Positions 23,521 to 34,289 of a stretch of DNA of 64,000 bases are shown here, piece by piece. Source of the stretch: Isoetes taiwanensis (taxonomy: Eukaryota; Streptophyta; Lycopodiopsida; Isoetales; Isoetaceae). Both the position numbers and the translations under genes were made by a program. The stretch lies in the NCBI GenBank assembly GCA_021234155.1, contig JAJEKV010000006.1:5803727-5867726 (forward strand). The letters are read 5' to 3'. The notes under the pieces are model-generated. The model was given only the letters and a program-made list of their open reading frames with translations. It was not told the origin of the DNA and searched no databases. Every line of letters starts with the position of its first letter. The stretch's first letter is position 1.

Positions 23521-24735
23521 AATGCTAATGCTAGTGGGGACAAATCACAAGTAATAGTGTTTGGCAGCAAGAAAAGGATTCAAATTATGATTTTTTTTTT
23601 TTTTAATTTGGAGGGGGGGAGGGGGTACAAGTATCTTGGTATTGAGATTTCTACAAATTATAGATGGAAAGCAGCAACACCTAGAGAACTCTATGGAATG
23701 ATGCATATGTGCAAACAAAATAACTTTTGGCATTGGAAGCTTAAGAAGCTATTGTTTGGAGTGCAAGTAAAACATGTACTACTTTATGGTTGTCCTGCAT
23801 AGGCGCCAAGATTATCCCAGGTAAATTAAAAAAAGGTTGAAGCTGTGCAAAAGTGCTTTCTTATTGAGGAGCTAGAGGCTAAAGCTCATTATTGCTATTT
23901 GCTGAGGCATGAATGGTGCCGCTTGAGCCCGATGGTCTCTCTCAAACTTTACAGTTATAAAGTTACATCCATGACGCAAGGTAGACTTCCATATCTTCTA
24001 AAGATAAAGGATGGAAAGATGAGGTTGTAAAGTGGAGAGCTCGTTGGGGGATGTCAGAAGGAATTTGACTGATCACCTCAACAGATCTAAAAGATTATGT
24101 TCATGGCAATGTCTTGAGAAGGCTATGGGAGATAGATGATCAAGGTGAAGTAAGAAAGCTCTTCTTTTATAGAAGAGAGATAAATCCTATGTTGGTTTAT
24201 AAAGACCAAGACTATATTTTTGCCGATATTAGTAAAGGTAGCCGACGACTCATCTCATAAATCAGACTATCTTCACATCACCTCGAAATTGAAAGGGGAC
24301 ATCACCTCAAAATTGAAATGGGACATTAATTTTGAAATGGGACATTGGTCTAATATACCTCGTGAAAGGTATTGTCCTTGTTGCTTAACTACCCCCCAAA
24401 TTGGAACGGAATACCATGTATTATTGAAATGCCTGTCTTATGAGCTCATAAGAGATCGTTGTGGTATTAAGGAAAATACTACCAAAACAATTCAATGTCC
24501 TAATAAGACTACTCGACCAATATAACCAATGAGCTAACGTGATTAATTTTTATCTTAAATTTATGTTTTTTTTATAGCAACCCATTCAAATATTTTAGGG
24601 ATATGGTCTATAATTGTTATTTTTACATCCATATCAAATACCCTTGGAATACCCTTGGAACTCTGTTATTGTGCTACATATTCTTGAAGTAGCAGCGAAA
24701 CATGAGTTGAACAAACATGAGTTGAACAATCGTGC

Positions 24736-24863
24736 TGGAATTTAAGGTGGGCGATCGCAAGTCAATTGCTAACAGGACAATGGAATTTGGGAGGTCGCAA
24801 GTCGATTGCTAACAGGACAATGGAATTTGGGAGGTTGCAAGTCGATTGCTAACAGGACAATGC
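24736..24863. repeat. 40-bp minisatellite, about three units
   Basis: GCAAGTCGATTGCTAACAGG recurs at exact 40-bp spacing (near 24757, 24797 and 24837), joined by ACAATGGAATTTGGGAGGT. A partial, more diverged unit precedes the array. Confidence 0.9.
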
Positions 24864-25483
24864 CTAAGACGACAAAGTGGCAGCCGAGTCAAATGCAAAA
24901 TGCATATCATATTGTCGCAATAAAAGGGACAACTTGGACAACTTGGCAATGGCAATGTTAATGTTAATGCCAACAATTTTTATGTTTTGGAATGTTCACT
25001 TTTGTAAAGGCAATGAGCTTACTCTAAATGTTTTAGCATAAGATAGAAATAAGAGAAGCCACGTCAGACTGTGAAGGGATATTATCCAGCATATGGGATA
25101 CCGGCCTTTTCCCTTTATCATCAACCGTGGAACAACACATATTTTTATTGCTGCAGTCTTTGGGTTTATTCAAAGACTATGTTTTAGGTTTTATTTTTCC
25201 CCTTATTTATCCTCTCCTTCCTGCTCCGCCGCAGTCCTTCTGCCTGTGGGATATACGGATATGGATAAGGCGCATTAGGGCATCTGCTCTGCCTAATCGT
25301 TCCTACATACAATCTATCTCTCCATCCTAATACAAACAACGCCCATAGACACGGCAAACAGGATACATTTTCTCCGGAATTTTGTGCCTTGCCGACACGG
25401 CGATCTGTCTTCTCTGCGGCAAATCTATCTTCTCGGCGGCGAAACCAGGTATTCTTCTCGCTCCTCTTCTTGTAGCCTTCTCT

Positions 25484-25767
25484 ATGGCGAATTCTTCCTT
25501 GGATTTTTTTACTAGGCCCATCACTGACCTTGCCAAGAAACCCGTGGAAGATGCTGGATTGATCAAGAAAGATCTTGATAGATCTGGGGATTGCCTAAAA
25601 AAGTTCCGGAAGGTGTAGGTTTAGGAATTGTTGCTGGCACTTTGCCACAGATGCTTTCCATAAGATATGTTCTGCTTCAAAAATCAATCAATCATCACAT
25701 GATGGGAGCTCAAAATCCGGTACCTAATATGCCATTTATGCATGCTGGGAATGCACTGAGGTTGTAG
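25484..25767 (+). CDS. Possible small gene of unknown function (frame-shifted)
   Basis: ATG at 25484 opens a frame beginning MANSSLDFFTRPITDLAKK that stops at 25616-25618. The overlapping +1 frame carries on from about 25590 with PKKVPEGVGLGIVAGTLPQM and LSIRYVLLQKS to TAG at 25765-25767. Read together they give a plausible protein of about 95 residues with a hydrophobic, glycine-rich middle. The shift falls near 25595 and no intron fits it. Either one base was lost, making a pseudogene, or only the first 44-codon frame is real. A CT-rich leader with a possible intron (25448-25475) precedes it. I recognise no family. It lies 0.7 kb upstream of the signal peptidase gene on the same strand. Confidence 0.4.
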
Positions 25768-26473
25768 CAATGTTTTTCATTTCTCTTTGTGTGTTGTTTT
25801 AGTGTATGCAATTTAGAAGTTACTGAAGAAAGGTCCATTACCTTGATCTGACCATGCAGATCATGGAACTATTTGGTAAATGCAAATCTACGTTGGCTTA
25901 GATTCTACTTGAGTATTTGCTATTGTGGTCTAGATTTCTCCACATTATTTAGCTATATGTATGGTGTAGACCACATGTCCATTTGAATTTAATGCATTGT
26001 GTGATTTCCCATGCTTTATTTATGAACATACAATGATTGCAATTGTTGACTAACTATTGCCAATTATGTTTTGATTATCCGTTTTATTTGATTTGTTGGT
26101 GGTTAAACTATCTATCAACATCTGTACTATGTGCTTCCAGCTGATTTCAACTCCATTTTTTGGTCTATTAAGTCACATTTTTTGGTCCATTTTTTGCTGA
26201 GCTCTTTGAGGTAAAGGTATGCCATTATTTGTATGGCCATTGTTATAACAGACAATTTATGAGCATAATTTGAATGTTTTGCATAACTTTGTTTCCTGAG
26301 TTGCATATATGCTGAACTTCTTGTTATTTGTATCATGTATCGATTTTTCCTGTTAGTACTGTATTGCCAATTTGGCTACTTTATGCAGTACTGACAAGTT
26401 CTTTCTTTGCAGTTGCTTTGATTCCTGCACCTTGGTTTAAACGTGAAGGTTTGTGCTTTAGGTTTTGAAATCC

Positions 26474-27118
26474 ATGACGTGCGTTAGATCTATGCTTCTG
26501 GTTTGGCCTAACAAAGGGGATGCTCCCAACCACTTAAGTAATTGTCGATCACAACATTCTTTTAGAAACTTCTTAGAAGGTGAGCATCTTGACCTCCTGT
26601 TCCAAGTTATTTGCACCATATTATTGAATCATTCTCTTTTTCTCAAGTTATGGGGGCAGGCTCTCTTCAAAAGAGGCAGTGCAGGCCAAGACCTGACAAA
26701 AAATCTCAGATATTCTTAAAGTCACTGGCAGTACCATTGAGGCTGCTGTTCGGATCAGAATTAGTCTTATCGAGGACAAGTAAGAAGGCATTTGGATACC
26801 TTAGTGCATTATCAAAGAATCAAAGTGGCACACATACACAGGACGAGGTTGCAGGCAATATCGAAAAAGATGACACAAAAGAAGAAGACAGCGAAGAGGC
26901 ATCAAAATGGTTCAGCACGAAGGAAACAAGGGCAACAGTCACAGCCCTTCTGATCTCAGTATTGTTTAGACTCTTTATTGCAGAGCCTAGCTTGATTCCA
27001 TCGCCATCCATGTATCCTACTCTTGAGGTTGGGGATCAAATTATTTCAGAGAAGGTATCAGAGAATGGTGATTTAATATTCAAAGTCCCCTTTTTGTTTT
27101 ACTCATTTCACTTTTTTT

Positions 27119-27149
<31 letters not shown>

Positions 27150-27854
27150 GCTTTACATTTGTAGGTGACTTACCATTTCAAAGGACCAGCTATAAATGAC
27201 ATTGTCATTTTTAAACCTCCCGAGACTGCACAGGTACTATTGAACTGAACTTAGACAGACATGTCCAGATGTTTAAATTTCTTACAGTCCTCTGCAGAAA
27301 GGTGGTCAGGACTTCTTCATTAAAAGAATAATAGCTAAGGAAGGTGATACTTTGGAGGTAATATAGATGGCATCATGCATGCTTTTATTGAATACTTTGT
27401 AACCATAATCTTTGTTCAGGTTCACAATGGTCACCTTATAGTCAATGGAATTGTTCGCAATGAAAATTTTATTGCTGAGGCGCCTTTATACGAGATGAGT
27501 TTAGTTGTAAGTATAACGTGAATGAGACTTACTCTGCTAGCTTTTGAGCCGACAGAATATTTTGAAAGAATTTATGTCTTTGAATCTGTACAATTTTGCT
27601 GTCAATCTACCTACTGAAATACAGTGAACCTTGTGCAGCACGTTCCTAATGGATGTGTCTTTGTCATGGGAGATAATCGAAATAACAGCTATGATTCACA
27701 CGTCTGGTAAGCTAAGTTGATCCCAATTTCTTCTTTAAATTCATTTTTAACTTGGCAGGTAATGTGGCATAATAGGGGACCCCTGCCTATAGGGAATATC
27801 TCAGGCAGGTCCTTTGTGCGATATTGGCCTCTATCTCGATTTGGAGCATTATAA
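26474..27854 (+). CDS. Plastid type I signal peptidase (thylakoidal processing peptidase), 7 exons
   Basis: This serine protease family (S26) removes thylakoid-transfer and other signal peptides in the chloroplast. Exons are 26474-26579, 26648-27054, 27165-27233, 27298-27357, 27420-27506, 27639-27706 and 27776-27854. All introns are GT-AG and the frame is continuous for 291 codons, close to the usual size. A basic N-terminus is consistent with a transit peptide. A hydrophobic segment (residues 132-147) precedes PSPSMYPTL with the nucleophile Ser156. [12 protein letters not shown] carries the general base Lys203. [11 protein letters not shown] (254-264) and GRSFVRYWP (276-284) are the conserved C-terminal boxes. 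Introns are short (62-132 nt). Sequence resembles PLSP1 of Arabidopsis more than the other plastid members. The ATG at 26474 is the first in frame, but an upstream exon is possible. Confidence 0.88.
27104..27150 (+). repeat. Long T tract in intron 2 of the signal peptidase gene
   Basis: About 45 bases, nearly all T, end 14 nt before the acceptor TTTGTAG. It serves as an unusually long polypyrimidine tract. Confidence 0.8.
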
Positions 27855-29942
27855 GAGAACATTGCGGATTCACATAGCGGTAACAAATTAATAAGGCAAT
27901 GATGTAGGAGATTATAAGACATGTGGCGCAGACTAATGCCTCATTCTAGAAGGCTGTATTAGCATTACTTTGTTCACTCTAATGTCTATTGTTGTATGCT
28001 CTTTTATGTCATGAACGTTTTTGGGGAGACAGATGCTGAGTAGATCTTATTGGGTTTAGTTAGATTTGCAAGATCTTTTGTTTGGAGCAAAATTTCCTCA
28101 ACTCTAAGAAGAGCCAATAATTGACTCTGATTGTGTGATCGTCAAGAACATTTATTCTGTGAACCTGAGTTTTGGTAGTAAGATGGTCTTTAACATGGTG
28201 ACAAAAGGGAACTTAGGGCAAGCAATAAGGAAATTTAGTAATGCAAGAAGCCAAAGTTTCCCTGGCCACGAATTAGGGATGTATGTTGGATTGATCTAAT
28301 GAAATAGTAAGCATGGCTCTTATGGGCCACTCACATGAATAATTTTTTTTTTCAGCGCTGAAGATGGGCTGAGTAAGAAGGGCAGCAGCTGAAGCGTTGC
28401 CTCAGCATTGCGCCGTGCATGGCGCGAGAGCTGAGGCTTCTCAATGGGGCTGAAATTTTCAATTTCAGCACGGAGTCAGCAGATTCGCAGCTGGCTCATC
28501 GCGATTTGTGCATGTGAATCCTACATTAGACTGGAAGGAGGCTCAGTTAAGAAAATATATGAGTCAGATAAGAGGAACACAATTTAAACACTGAAGTAGT
28601 GGTTCATTGTCAATCTAAGACTTCTCAATTTATACAACGTGATGCAGTTAGTTAGGTTGAACTACCCAAAATGGTAAGTTCTTAACTTCCATAATCAACT
28701 GCGTAAACTTCTTAGCTTACTATTTCAACACTTCTACTTAAGTTGAGAAATAAAAGGAAAAGCATGTCTCATTAATTGCCAAGAAGAAGAAAAAGAGGAA
28801 GAAAAGAGAAGAAAAAGAAGCAATTTTAATGTCATACCACAATGTCACTACAATGCCGATACCTTTATAGAACCTGATTGTGTTGAATGGTCAAATACAT
28901 AGCCTTGTTCATTTATAGAAAAGCAAGAAATAGAGCCTTCAATCTTAGCCAGATTCATATTCATGAGCTGAATTTTTGGAATTCTTGGGTTGCCCAAAGG
29001 GCAAACTTTTGTTTCGTATATGGGGATTAAGGTTTTGGTTTATTTCACAAATATACTCGGAATTATGCCTTTTGAAGAATTCATGTGTTGGTGGTTTTGT
29101 TTTTTCCTTTACATAATTTGTTTTTTTGTCTTTTGTATTTGCACGTTCCAACTTGTTAGAGCAGAGTCTTTTACGGCTTCTATTTATTTGTGCACTGGCA
29201 ATCGCAAGGAGGGTCTTTTTACTTTACAATATATTCAAAGCATGCAATGGGTCAACTTAGAACCAAACACATAGAAGGACGAGGAATTTTCTTGACACAG
29301 GGTTCCAAAGGAGGAGGAGGAGATGGAGTATCAGTAGAATTTAAATCAACTAAAGAGTTCCATCAGAAGAAGGCAAGAATATCAGAAGAAGCCTGATAAT
29401 CTGCCAGCACAGAAAATTGAAGCTTGTCAAGTAAACAAAAAAAGGCATAAATTATGAAGAATTATAATAAATATACCAAACAACAATTTTTGTCAGCACC
29501 ATGCCAACTGCCCATTAAAATCATGATGTAGGATTGATGTTAGGCAAGAGACATGAGTCTGGCCTTGCCATGTTGTGGGTGAAGTCCATCCCTATTCCTA
29601 TTCCCCATTACATGATAGATAGCAATTGCTTGTCTGAGGGCCACTGTGAACAACAACAATTTACATAGCAATTCCGATAGCACATCAAGGGAAGATCAAT
29701 GCAAACTTCAGCAATTTATTGCATACACTATCCCCCATATTATTTTCTGTCTGTAAGGTGGGTGTATTAGCCTTCAGCTAAAATGTACACATTCGGTATC
29801 GAGAAGATAAATTTCACCCATCAAATGCGATCCTCTAAATGCAACATATAATGCCCATCGAATATAAAGATTCTCCGCCCTAATCCTTATCATTTAATTA
29901 ATGATCCTGAAGTCCTCATACACCTTATTGCCTGATGTATGA
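27855..29942. other. No identifiable gene
   Basis: The first part is probably the 3' UTR of the signal peptidase gene. At 28350-28500 a GC-rich stretch contains several GCTGAGGC/CCTCAGC pairs and CTGAAATTTTCAATTTCAG, giving strong secondary-structure potential. It may be a small transposon relic. The rest is AT-rich without a supported ORF. Confidence 0.4.
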
Positions 29943-30720
29943 CTACTCCAATTCACACAGGAAGTCAGCGTTGCAAAGAAAAGCCTGAGCACAACAAAAA
30001 TCCAAATGTAAGTTTACAGTACAAATAAAATTTTTTAGCACGGAAAGGCTAGTCATATACCCATTTCCAACCATCTGGACCAAAGCAAGATGTAATCTTC
30101 GTCCCAGGCAAAGGACCAGGCTCACGACCTAACTTATTTTGCCACCAGCTGCATGAATTCCCTCAAGTGTCTTATAGACATCGTCTGTGCCAACTGCAAT
30201 CCGCAGATTTCAAACATGTGACTACACGGACAAGTATCAGTTAAGAAAATGCATGCTGGATATGGTTACACTGGAAATTTACTCGAGCATATGCATTTCC
30301 CTTTGGGCACTCTGTCATGCCATAATTGTATCTCAATTTCAAAACAGTTGTTTTATTTTCTGGCCCATGACCAAGCATTGCTATTGTATACTACATAATG
30401 AAAATCACGATGTGCATTTACATAGTGCACAGACAATGAGCTGCAAGCACATCAACAAATAAGAAAGTTTTAGAATTTTGCCTTGTACGCCGGATTATCC
30501 CGTCTAATAGACATTCCATACCAAAAGCCTGCACATCATCGTGCCACAGGTGTATCAGAAAACAGAATATGAAATTTCAATGTTGGGCATACCTTTTTGT
30601 AAAATTCAATAGCTTTCTCTAAGTCCGCAACTGAAGCACCACTTGGCACAGTGGCCCTGGCATAGGGGCCCTCTGAATCAACTCAAATTTGTAACCATCA
30701 TGATCAACTGTTTTGTAAAC
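29943..30720 (-). pseudogene. Glyoxalase I (lactoylglutathione lyase) pseudogene, intron-containing
   Basis: Minus-strand blocks follow the two-domain plant enzyme in order. DHDGYKFELIQRAPMPGPLC lies in 30593-30720 with ADLEKAIEFYKK. AFGMECLL and RDNPAYKAKF lie in about 30470-30528, RIAVGTDDVYKTLEGIHAAG and REPGPLPGTKI...PDGWKW in 30061-30204, and NADFLCELE with stop in 29943-29984. Splice signals persist, so it is not a processed copy. Frameshifts occur after the PLCQVVL block, after AFGMECLL and after GGKI. The exon for the second-domain start and all earlier exons are missing. The enzyme family detoxifies methylglyoxal with glutathione. This copy cannot encode a full product unless the sequence has errors. 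Confidence 0.85.
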
Positions 30721-31479
30721 CTGGATTATTCGCAAAGGGTACACTAGTCAGTGCTCAAAATTTGCATTATTTCATCAACTTTGAACATTTTAAACACCAT
30801 GAAATTTCAAGCACGACTACCAAGATGAAATGCGGGAAGAACTGTTGCTGCCTTAATTTCACCCTTAAGCAGAACGGCCAATCCTATGGTTTATACATAA
30901 GTTAAAGTAATACATAAAATCAACATATCTCAAAGTCTAGAGTGACCATGCAATTGAGGCCCTCTATCTATTATATCTAGTGGGAAACTGGCTCAAATAC
31001 ACATAACCGAATTGTCGATGACCAGCTCGCATATGTTGCCTGCTGTGAAATTGGCCGTCATTTTGAGAGGTCCCCAGTATTTTCTATGGTGCTTGTCTGT
31101 GTATTGCCTACAAACATATAACAATATGCATGTTCAATTTTTGAATTGTAGAGTAAGGCAGGCTCATCATGCCCTTCTATATGTTGTTGGTTCCTGTTAC
31201 AATTACAACTTTTACCATTATATGAGCTCACAGTTGTAATGGACAATTGGCAGTCTATGAACACTTAATAATTATAGCTTCATTGAATGGGGCACATGAT
31301 CATATGTGTCAAACAAACTAATTGCTAAAAGAAATTTATCGAGGCAAACTGGCCACCATGAACATTTTTGTTTACTGACTTACTAGTTTAAATTGTATCT
31401 ATTCCAAAGAGTGCAAAAGACATCCTTAAACAAATGGGATTTCAATCTCTTGTGTTTTGGTGGCATTTTGGCGGCAAGT

Positions 31480-31920
31480 TACATTGAAGATTTTCTTTGT
31501 ACTCCTCTACATTCCCTAAGACTCTTTCAATATTCTCTAGAAAGGGCCTCAGGATCCTGGTTAATTCTCTAAGTTTCCATGTATTCCCCAAGAATCTCAA
31601 CGATTCCCTTGAATTCTTCCAGTTCTCCAAGACAAGATCCCATTAGATTCCATCAATATTCTCTTGAATTCCCTTAGATATCGTCAATATTCACTGAATT
31701 CCTTGTGCAATAGGATGACTTCTTTGAAACCTCTAGCCAAGCTGGTGTCTGGATCTACCCGATGTGCAAAGTCCCTTAAAATTTTCTTAGATTCCATCAA
31801 TTCGATTAGACTCCTCAACATTCCATTAGATTCCTTAATATCGGTGGAGATTCCTCGAGATCTCTAAAGATTCTCCATATTCCCTCAAATTCCTCATAGA
31901 AATCCCCGAGGTTCCCTCAC
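31480..31920. repeat. Degenerate short-unit repeat (ATTCCCT/ATTCTC type)
   Basis: Motifs like GATTCCCTTGAATTC, GATTCCATCAATATTC and AATTCCTC recur every 10-25 bases over more than 400 bp, with no fixed period. It is probably an old, diverged satellite or simple-sequence expansion. Confidence 0.5.
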
Positions 31921-32495
31921 AATCTGATCCTTTTTCAAATTGTTTAAAGTTCTTTTGAACTTGATGATGCGATGTTCTGTTCCGATGAAATAATGCCAAC
32001 TCTCGATAAATCGAGTCCAATGACACTAGTTTTGCTCAATTCTGGCACATTTAATGCAAGTTACAAGCATTTGATGTAGTTTGTAAAAGGACGCCATTTA
32101 TTGCAATCTTACTTGCTATATGACATGTCATTCGAGTATTAACATATGATACTTTTCTAAGTGTTCATTCTTTAATATTTTCTTGAAGCGTATCATAAAA
32201 ATGGTGCCATTAATTGCCTTTCATTTATTCAAAAACTTCAAGGTCTAAGATTTGTCCTTTCCTCTTTTATCCATTGATCGATATTGGTTACAAACTACCT
32301 TAGATGTGACTGCACCACCTCTTGTGTTGACATTACATGAGGTGGCATGCAACTGTTGTCATTAATGTTCCCCATGGCTGGCAAGTCGCATTATATTAAA
32401 GAGGGACACATTCCAAGAGATGGGCCTCATGCAGTCAAAGTGGGATGCCATCAAAAATTTGTGATTTTACTTTGAAGCACTACTAGATTCTAACA

Positions 32496-33880
32496 TCACA
32501 CATACAGAGCTGGTTCATGAAATTCAAACATAATATTTACGAACAATGAGTTGAAAACATTTACAGGTTGACATGTAATGATATCTACCACATACAATGC
32601 TATAGCATGGAGATTGCTCATGGTTTTGTCCCTTTCTCTCTTGGGGATCTTATGTGTCTTATCTTTTGCAATATGACAAGTAGGGTATGACCACACCACA
32701 CACTCCACCAATTCTCTTCTCACAGGATCAGCAGGATTTGTCTTCCACTTTTTCTTCCAGCAGTCGGTGTACTGTTCCTTTAACTTGCGTCTCTTTTGCC
32801 TCCCAATGGGCTCCTTATATTGAACCTGGAATCCAGGACACAACTCTTCTTCATTAGCCATGGTGATGGTAACCTCGGTGAGTGCCACTCCTAACCATAT
32901 TGGACAATCCTCATCATCAGGCCGGCTAACACAAAGCAACCTTCCTTGATGTCTTCAAAAGGATCCCACTCTGGAAGATCAAACGACTTCGGTTTGGACG
33001 CCTTGCTTCCCATCCACCACTTGGAGCCATTGCATGAACAAGATTTCTTTGATGAGCTTGCTCCTTCAAAACCCTCCTACCTAGTCTCAAGCAAGAAATC
33101 GTCTCTTAACCTCCGCACACATGGCTGCTCAGTTTCTAAACATGTCACGACTTTTTTCCAATCCATGTGACTTTGCTTGAGTGTTGATGTGTGCTTTCCC
33201 TCTCGAACCTTCCTCGGTGTGTTATGTGATCCCGAATGCCCTTCACCAGCTGGATAGAGTCTTTGACATTTTTGAAAGGAGGAATTGGTTTTGGCTCATC
33301 TGCTGGGAGAAGCACTTCACTCCTAGGGCCCCTTTGCCATAATTCGATGCCTTGCACAGGCATCCACAACTTGTCAGATGGCCTCCATTTATACTGCATG
33401 ATTGGTATCCCATCTCTAATCCGGAACTTGAATTGTAGTGGCTTAATATGCTCAGTCAATTGATCCTTACCCTCCAGCAAAAACCCCTGCACAAATGATT
33501 TCCAAACTGCAAACTCATCCACAAAAAAGGCCATGGGATTAGGGTCAGTGCAGCTCTCAAACATGTTCATGAGTTCAGAGAGGCTTGCCACATTCTCTCT
33601 CCTAAGCTTAGTAGAGAAAGTTCCAAAAAATGCATCTATATCATCATCTGTGTGGCCTACCATCATAAATCCCATTTTCACAATCTTGAAGACCCCTATG
33701 CTATTAAGTATGACATTGTCCCAAACATCCATCTGTTCTTGTTTTCTTTCCAACAGTTATCAAGCTGAACACAAAGTTCCTCCGGCAGTTGTTTTCCATG
33801 TATTGCAAACTCATCCCATGTCCTCTTTGTATCTTTTGACACTCTTGAGGTCGGCTCTCTTATTTGCCTTTGATAGATGA
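32496..33880 (-). pseudogene. DUF7869-type transposon-associated protein, 5'-truncated
   Basis: LCVQLDNCWKENKN (about 33780-33740), then GVFKIVKMGFMMVGHTDDDI (about 33690-33640) and TFSTKLRRENVASL, form the catalytic-looking core of this family. The usual form in relatives is, as I recall, DN...ENKN and VGHTHEDID. The C-terminal part continues through IMQYKWRPSDKLWMP and CPIWLGVALTEVT (about 32900) to the stop near 32496. There is a frameshift between DNCWKENKN and GVFKI, and another break near 33145. The N-terminal half is lost before the LINE at 34.3 kb. Function of the family is not established. It is usually found as a dispersed, transposon-like gene. Confidence 0.75.
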
Positions 33881-34289
33881 GTGGTTGATCATTTATTAAA
33901 GCATCAAAAATAGGAGTTGAGGAAAAGTATCTCCTCCCCTCTATAGTTCCTCCTCAAGTATTCTCAAGCACTTGAAAATGGAGCTCACGTGGAAGATCCG
34001 GTCGTCCTTCCAAAGATCGAGCACAAAATGTCCATAGTGCCAGTGCCATGCCCGTGAGTTAAAATCCCTGCCAAGCTTACTTTCATTTAAAAAGCATTTT
34101 GACAATGCTTGGGCAGAGGATCCAACTGTGGCAAGAAATTGTGTTGGTCCATTTTATCAAGAATCAAACACAAGTATCTATCAAGCTGCATTTGGAAAAA
34201 TGTTCTCATATAGCTGCCTATGATATTTGGTCTGACTGGTGATCTGCAAACTACTCTCTGATTGCCATCCTTTCCTTGATTTGCCCCTT

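Larger units (their letters stand above)
21225..24540 (+). mobile_element. Degraded LINE (second family) with nested insertions
   Basis: An endonuclease remnant at 21230-21610 contains VRDFNGRIG, close to the GDFN motif, and later NSIADLFIGD. Reverse transcriptase follows: MKNGKAPDN and ELIKWGG (22560-22620), ISIHKVGD (22710), SFIDLSKAFDHVDW (22950), a decayed YADD region FVDAFVLVNK (23240) and YKYLGIEI (23630). The C-terminal zinc-knuckle-like ERYCPCC...EYHVLLKC lies at 24365-24430. There are many stops and frame changes. A tandem duplication and two tRNA-like heads (21841-22165) separate endonuclease from RT, and a short retroposon end (23380-23520) interrupts the RT. Confidence 0.85.

Noticed and set aside
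24736-24863. CRISPR-like repeat array
   Set aside because: The units are adjacent 40-bp tandem copies without spacers, and the genome is eukaryotic; it is a minisatellite.
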